Assembly (NCBI GenBank): GCA_947177085.1
Contig: CAMWTD010000110.1
Location: forward strand, 1 to 7,394
Direction: 5' to 3'
Source of the DNA: an uncultured Desulfovibrio sp.
Lineage (GTDB): Bacteria; Desulfobacterota; Desulfovibrionia; Desulfovibrionales; Desulfovibrionaceae
DNA length: 7,394 nt
The notes under the pieces are model-generated. The model saw nothing but the letters and a program-made list of their open reading frames with translations. It was not told the origin of the DNA and ran no database searches. Each line of letters begins with the position of its first letter. Positions within the stretch are counted from its first letter, which is position 1. The translations under genes and the position numbers were made by a program. This document shows, piece after piece, positions 6,559 to 7,394 of the stretch.

Positions 6559-6566
6559 GCTGTCAA
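6540..6566 (-). promoter_or_regulatory. Candidate sigma-70 promoter for cstA
   Basis: A perfect -35 box TTGACA (6566-6561, minus strand) is followed after 15 bases by CATAAT (6545-6540), five of six to TATAAT. The spacing is shorter than the ideal 17. Transcription would start near 6533, leaving a leader of about 100 bases before the cstA ATG. Confidence 0.55.
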
Positions 6567-6578
6567 TAAGGGCGGCCC

Positions 6579-6609
6579 AAAAAAATGGACGCCCAAAAAA
6601 AGGACGTCC
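6579..6609 (-). terminator. Rho-independent terminator after iorB
   Basis: On the minus strand GGACGTCC (6609-6602) pairs with GGGCGTCC (6594-6587), 8 bp with one G-T wobble, around a loop of seven T. It is followed by A and then seven T (6585-6579). It lies about 45 bases after the iorB stop and upstream of the cstA promoter, so iorB and cstA should be separate transcription units. Confidence 0.85.
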
Positions 6610-6653
6610 ACAAAGGGAGATACGAAGACAGCGCGCGGAAGCGGGCCCCGCGC

Positions 6654-7259
6654 TCAGGCCACGGCCGCCCGGCCGAGCTCCGCCGCGGCGAGGTTGACGG
6701 CCTGGATCCTGGCCGGAAGATGCCGGCGGATGGCCGCGGCAAGGTCGTCAAAATCGAGCGGCAACAGCCCCGAGGCGCAAGCCGCGCCCAAAAGCGCCGT
6801 GCCGCCGCTCTGCACCGAGCCGGCCTCGCGCCCGAGGCTGCGGCAGGGCAAAAACCAGACATGGGCTGCCACGGCGTCCACCTCGCGCCGGATGCGCTCG
6901 ATGCCGGGATAGACCGACTGCCCAAGTGCCACGCTCAGCGGCGCAAGCGGGTCGCTGCTCGAAAACACCGCGCCGCCCTCCCGAAGGTAGGGGAGGCCCC
7001 GCAAGGTCTCCAGCGGCTCGAAACCGAGCAGGACATCGGCCTCGCCGTGGTCCACCCGGGGGGAGCGCCAGCCGCCGAGCAAAAGCGCGGATTCCACCAC
7101 GCCGCCGCGCTGGGCCATGCCATGCACCTCGCCGCCCACGGCCTCGATGCCGCGGTCCAGCGCGGCCCGCGCCAGCAGGTTGGTGGCGGTCAGGGTGCCC
7201 TGGCCGCCCACGCCCACAAAATAGATGCGCAGCCGCGCGTCGCGTGTTGCTGTTGTCAT
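6654..7259 (-). CDS. iorB: Indolepyruvate:ferredoxin oxidoreductase, beta subunit (IorB)
   Basis: IorB with IorA oxidatively decarboxylates aryl 2-oxoacids such as indolepyruvate to aryl-acyl-CoA, passing electrons to ferredoxin in the cytosol during anaerobic amino-acid breakdown (or the reverse reaction in synthesis). The 201 residues match the usual subunit length. The pyruvate-ferredoxin-oxidoreductase gamma-type domain is clear: RIYFVGVGGQGTLTATNLLA (11-30), the hallmark EVHGMAQRGGVVES (43-56), EADVLLGFEPLETLR, then GTALLGAACASGLLPLD and AVNLAAAELGR near the end. I choose the ATG at 7259 because MTTATRD followed closely by RIYFVGVGGQG fits the family; GGAAG (7271-7275) lies 11 bases upstream. 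An in-frame ATG at 7301 would add 14 residues. The thiamine- and cluster-binding partner iorA is not next to it within the window, which is unusual. Confidence 0.94.
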   Translation of the reverse strand: MTTATRDARLRIYFVGVGGQGTLTATNLLARAALDRGIEAVGGEVHGMAQRGGVVESALLLGGWRSPRVDHGEADVLLGFEPLETLRGLPYLREGGAVFSSSDPLAPLSVALGQSVYPGIERIRREVDAVAAHVWFLPCRSLGREAGSVQSGGTALLGAACASGLLPLDFDDLAAAIRRHLPARIQAVNLAAAELGRAAVA

Positions 7260-7296
7260 GGCGTTGTGTACTTCCGAGTTTGTGGTGCGCTTGTGC

Positions 7297-7312
7297 TGCA
7301 TTTGTAATGCCG
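7297..7312 (-). promoter_or_regulatory. Weak sigma-54-like element upstream of iorB
   Basis: CGGCATTACAAATGCA on the minus strand keeps the invariant GG-N10-GC spacing and 8 of 12 fixed consensus bases. It would start transcription near 7286, about 27 bases before the iorB ATG. Such matches arise fairly often by chance, so this is tentative. No convincing sigma-70 promoter was found in 7260-7394. Confidence 0.25.
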
Positions 7313-7376
7313 AAATTCTCCGTCAAAAACAGCAATTTTGGTGCTTTCTTCGTCAGAAAAAAATTTCCTCGGTCGA

Positions 7377-7388
7377 GTACTTAAGTAC
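7377..7388. promoter_or_regulatory. Perfect 12-bp palindrome upstream of iorB (operator candidate)
   Basis: GTACTTAAGTAC is a perfect palindrome at the window edge in the AT-rich leader about 120 bases before iorB. It may be an operator for a dimeric regulator or the stem of an upstream gene's terminator; a run of seven T on the minus strand lies about 15-20 bases further downstream, too far for a standard terminator. Confidence 0.35.
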
Positions 7389-7394
7389 ACTCCC

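Noticed and set aside
6748..7335. Alternative minus-strand frame overlapping iorB, and a TTG-started frame at 755-1402
   Set aside because: Both are out-of-frame shadows; the real frames carry the IorB and GAF/AAA+ motifs.
7258..7394. Minus-strand frame open from the window edge to a TGA overlapping the iorB ATG (about 45 codons)
   Set aside because: The ATGA overlap looks operon-like, but the translation (KFFSDEES...) resembles no IorA C-terminus and the codons are AT-rich, unlike all neighbours. It is most likely non-coding, though sequence beyond the edge could change this.
1..7394. Novel defence, mobile or CRISPR system
   Set aside because: All substantial coding sequence is assigned to known metabolic, flagellar, tRNA-modification or regulatory families; no spaced repeats, integrase, transposase or toxin-like gene was seen.

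Overview
This is a very GC-rich window in which every convincing gene lies on the minus strand. The strong third-position GC bias also opens long antisense frames on the plus strand, which I treat as artefacts. The gene content suggests a strictly anaerobic, flagellated deltaproteobacterium of the Desulfovibrio type: a short CstA-type transporter, an indolepyruvate:ferredoxin oxidoreductase subunit, a FliJ/MotE pair, a NifA-like sigma-54 activator and a plausible sigma-54 promoter. That assignment is inference; no single marker in the window proves it.

In the direction of transcription (high to low coordinates), the window starts with an AT-rich leader of about 135 bases (7260-7394) that carries a 12-base palindrome. 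It precedes iorB (7259-6654), the gamma-type subunit of indolepyruvate:ferredoxin oxidoreductase; its usual partner iorA is not in the window. iorB ends at a good intrinsic terminator (6609-6579). A 219-base gap then holds a sigma-70-like promoter overlaid by two abutting perfect palindromes and a leader hairpin, followed by cstA (6434-4986), a roughly 480-residue member of the CstA carbon-starvation transporter family. A 14-bp GC hairpin separates cstA from thiD (4891-4085), the HMP/HMP-P kinase of thiamine synthesis.

An 87-base gap with a close match to the sigma-54 -24/-12 consensus leads into a tightly packed set: fliJ (3997-3560), a MotE/YlxF-like single-pass membrane protein with a very long Pro/Ala-rich linker (3603-2227, overlapping fliJ by 44 bases), and truA (2227-1409, sharing one base with the preceding stop). 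After 52 bases comes a GAF-AAA+ sigma-54 activator (1356 to the window edge), cut before its DNA-binding domain.

The functional groups are: 2-oxoacid oxidation and uptake of a small carbon compound (iorB, cstA); a housekeeping vitamin gene (thiD); a flagellar export/motor pair translationally linked to a tRNA pseudouridine synthase (fliJ-motE-truA); and a nearby activator whose target is unknown. I found no CRISPR array, transposon, phage gene, tRNA, rRNA or defence system. The observations most worth a second look are regulatory, plus the long-linker MotE protein separated from fliI.
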